Shown: in pieces, positions 62,673 to 64,000 of the stretch
How positions within the stretch are numbered: the first letter of the stretch is position 1
Layout: every line of letters begins with the position of its first letter
Assembly (NCBI GenBank): GCA_016720835.1
Contig: JADKJW010000008.1
Location: 22,333-86,332 of the forward strand
Reading direction: 5' to 3'
From: Ignavibacteria bacterium
GTDB lineage: Bacteria > Bacteroidota > Ignavibacteria > SZUA-365
DNA: 64,000 nucleotides
Position numbers and translations under genes: made by a program
Notes under the pieces: model-generated
Told to the model about the DNA's origin: nothing
Databases searched by the model: none
Seen by the model: only the letters and a program-made list of their open reading frames with translations

Positions 62673-63935
62673 ATGAGCACGGCAACGAAGCTTCCCATCC
62701 ACCATGCGCATGCGGCCGGGATCGATCTCGGCAGCGCGTGGATCTTTGTCGGTCGACGGTGTCGCCGTTGAACGCTTCCCCACGTTCACGGCAGATCTGC
62801 AACGCGCGGTTGCGCATCTGCAGAAACAGCTGTACCACAGTGGCGATGGAAGCCCAGGGTGTACTGGTGTCCTTCTACGAGTTGCTGGAGCGGTCGGGGA
62901 TTGACGCGTGCCTGGCAACGGCGCGCATGCGAAGAATCTCCCCGGGCGCAATCCGATGTGCAGGATTGTCAGTGGCTGCAGCGCATGCACCCACGGCTGA
63001 CTCTGCGCCCGAGTTTTGTCCCGCCGGAGACGATGGTCTGTTGCGCACCTACACGCTTGCGCGATGACCATATCGAACAGACGACCAGCACACCTTGCAT
63101 GCAGAAGGCGCTCGAGCAGATGAACATAAAAATCCATCTCGTGCTCAGCCGTTGCACGGCGAGCGGGATACGGATGGTCCGCGCGATGGTGGGGTGAGCG
63201 TGATTTGCCGAGCCTTGCTCCACTCTGTGACCGCCGGATCATCACGCAAGGCAGAGGCGACGCGCGCGGCACGCGCCGGAAGGTCTACCGATCCGATCAC
63301 CTGTTCGTGTTGCGTCAGGCGCTGGGCTTGGGACTTCTGCCAAGGACAGATCCGTGTCCGCGAAGGAGAGATCGGCGGTTGCTCACAACGATCACCGATG
63401 ATCTACTACCGTCCACACCGAGTGCGCCGCACCCGACCCGACATCATCAGCCCCGATACTCGATGATTTGCATGAGAGGGTGACCGGTTGGGTTACGGGA
63501 AAATCCGGCGGCGATCACGGGGATCAGTGATATCCTGGCGCCAAGATCCTTGCGGAGACCAGGGTGGACTACAGTCACTGGAAAATGGCAAGCAATTCAC
63601 CTCGTGGATGCATCTGGCTCCACGTCAGGAGCAATCGGGATCGAAGACACGGAAGGCGCGGGCGCAGGGCATGAATCGCGCCGGACAGTTGTTCCGTCAG
63701 GCAGCGCAATCCTGGCGAACAGCAAGACACGGCGTTGGGTGCCTTCTATCGCCGGCTGGAAGGCAAAGCATGGACCACGGGTGGCAATGAGCCGTCGCGC
63801 AAACTTGCCGTGCAGTTTTATAATGTCATGGTGCATGGCGTGGCATACGTGGAAGCAGGTGTTGAATCGTATCAGCAGAAATACGAAGAGACCGTGAAAA
63901 CGACATATGGCGCGTCAGGCGAAACGGTTTGGTAG
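62673..63935 (+). mobile_element. Decayed IS110/IS1111-family transposase
   Basis: Pieces in three frames join to an IS110-type transposase: HHAHAAGIDLGSAWIFV (first Asp of the DEDD site), DGVAVERFPTFTADLQRAVA, AMEAQGV...FYELLERSGID, SDVQDCQWLQRMH, DDHIEQTTST...MQKALEQMNIKIHLVLS, SGIRMVRAMVG, then INRAGQLFRQAAQS, GAFYRRLEGKAWTTGGNEPS, KLAVQFYNVMVHGVAYVEAG and the stop TAG at 63933. At least eight indels break it, so it is inactive. IS110/IS1111 elements lack clear terminal repeats, and none were seen. Confidence 0.8.
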
Positions 63936-64000
63936 CGGAACCCGTTACGGTCGGCTCCAAGACCCACATCCTGAGATGTCATTGGCAGCGAAGTCGAGGC

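Noticed and set aside
1..64000. tRNA or rRNA genes
   Set aside because: I looked through the gene gaps and saw no cloverleaf-like sequence or rRNA motif, but no covariance search was possible.

Overview
The window is about 64 kb of GC-rich bacterial DNA. Several secreted proteins end in a type IX secretion (T9SS) sorting domain of the form LGQNYPNPF...GIY.YRL. There is also a GWxTD-domain protein, and hpf sits next to hprK. Together these point to the Bacteroidota/Chlorobiota/Ignavibacteriota part of the FCB group. Three promoters of clean TTGACA-N17-TATNTT type fit the Chlorobi/Ignavibacteria side better than classic Bacteroidia. KdsB implies a KDO-containing (Gram-negative) outer membrane. 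The exact taxon cannot be fixed from sequence alone.

Layout. 1-6 kb: the N-terminal part of a secreted metallopeptidase-like protein (cut by the window edge), then pullulanase/debranching enzyme and glycogen branching enzyme facing each other. 6.3-18.6 kb: four large secreted proteins: a BNR/sialidase-like repeat protein, a very large HExxH metallopeptidase, a BACON-type protein and a LamG/BACON protein. 18.5-29.3 kb: a tight ten-gene minus-strand operon. In transcription order it holds a small unknown protein, EtfB, EtfA, a membrane HdrD/E-like ETF:quinone oxidoreductase, a soluble HdrD-like protein, HdrA, MvhD, a [NiFe]-hydrogenase small and large subunit, and the hydrogenase maturation protease. 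A near-consensus sigma-54 promoter lies in front, with palindromic sites and a PspF-like sigma-54 activator just upstream. 30.7-33 kb: an ABC exporter followed by a tandem array of 76-bp hairpin units. 34-41.4 kb: a cluster with Spt, a GNAT-fold acyltransferase and a divergent NAD-dependent epimerase (candidate bacterial sphingolipid/ceramide pathway), plus gatC, kdsB, rimO and a GWxTD protein. 41.5-45.1 kb: gltX, two glycosyltransferases, nadD. 45.3-51.4 kb: ybeY, smg (DUF494), topA, xerC, hpf, hprK. 51.5-57.9 kb: a heavily indel-broken peptide ABC transporter, an MCE protein and an enoyl-CoA hydratase. 58-60 kb: repeats and an aldehyde (P5C) dehydrogenase. 60-64 kb: a broken YCF48/BNR T9SS protein and a decayed IS110/IS1111-type transposase.

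The operon suggests H2 oxidation or production coupled, through an MvhADG-HdrA-type flavin-based electron-bifurcating unit, to an EtfAB/quinone branch. Many genes carry single-base indels (glgB, hprK, mvhG, GWxTD, T9SS proteins). Reading frames on both sides are well conserved, so many of these may be assembly errors; the dpp region, the YCF48 gene and the IS element are much more damaged.
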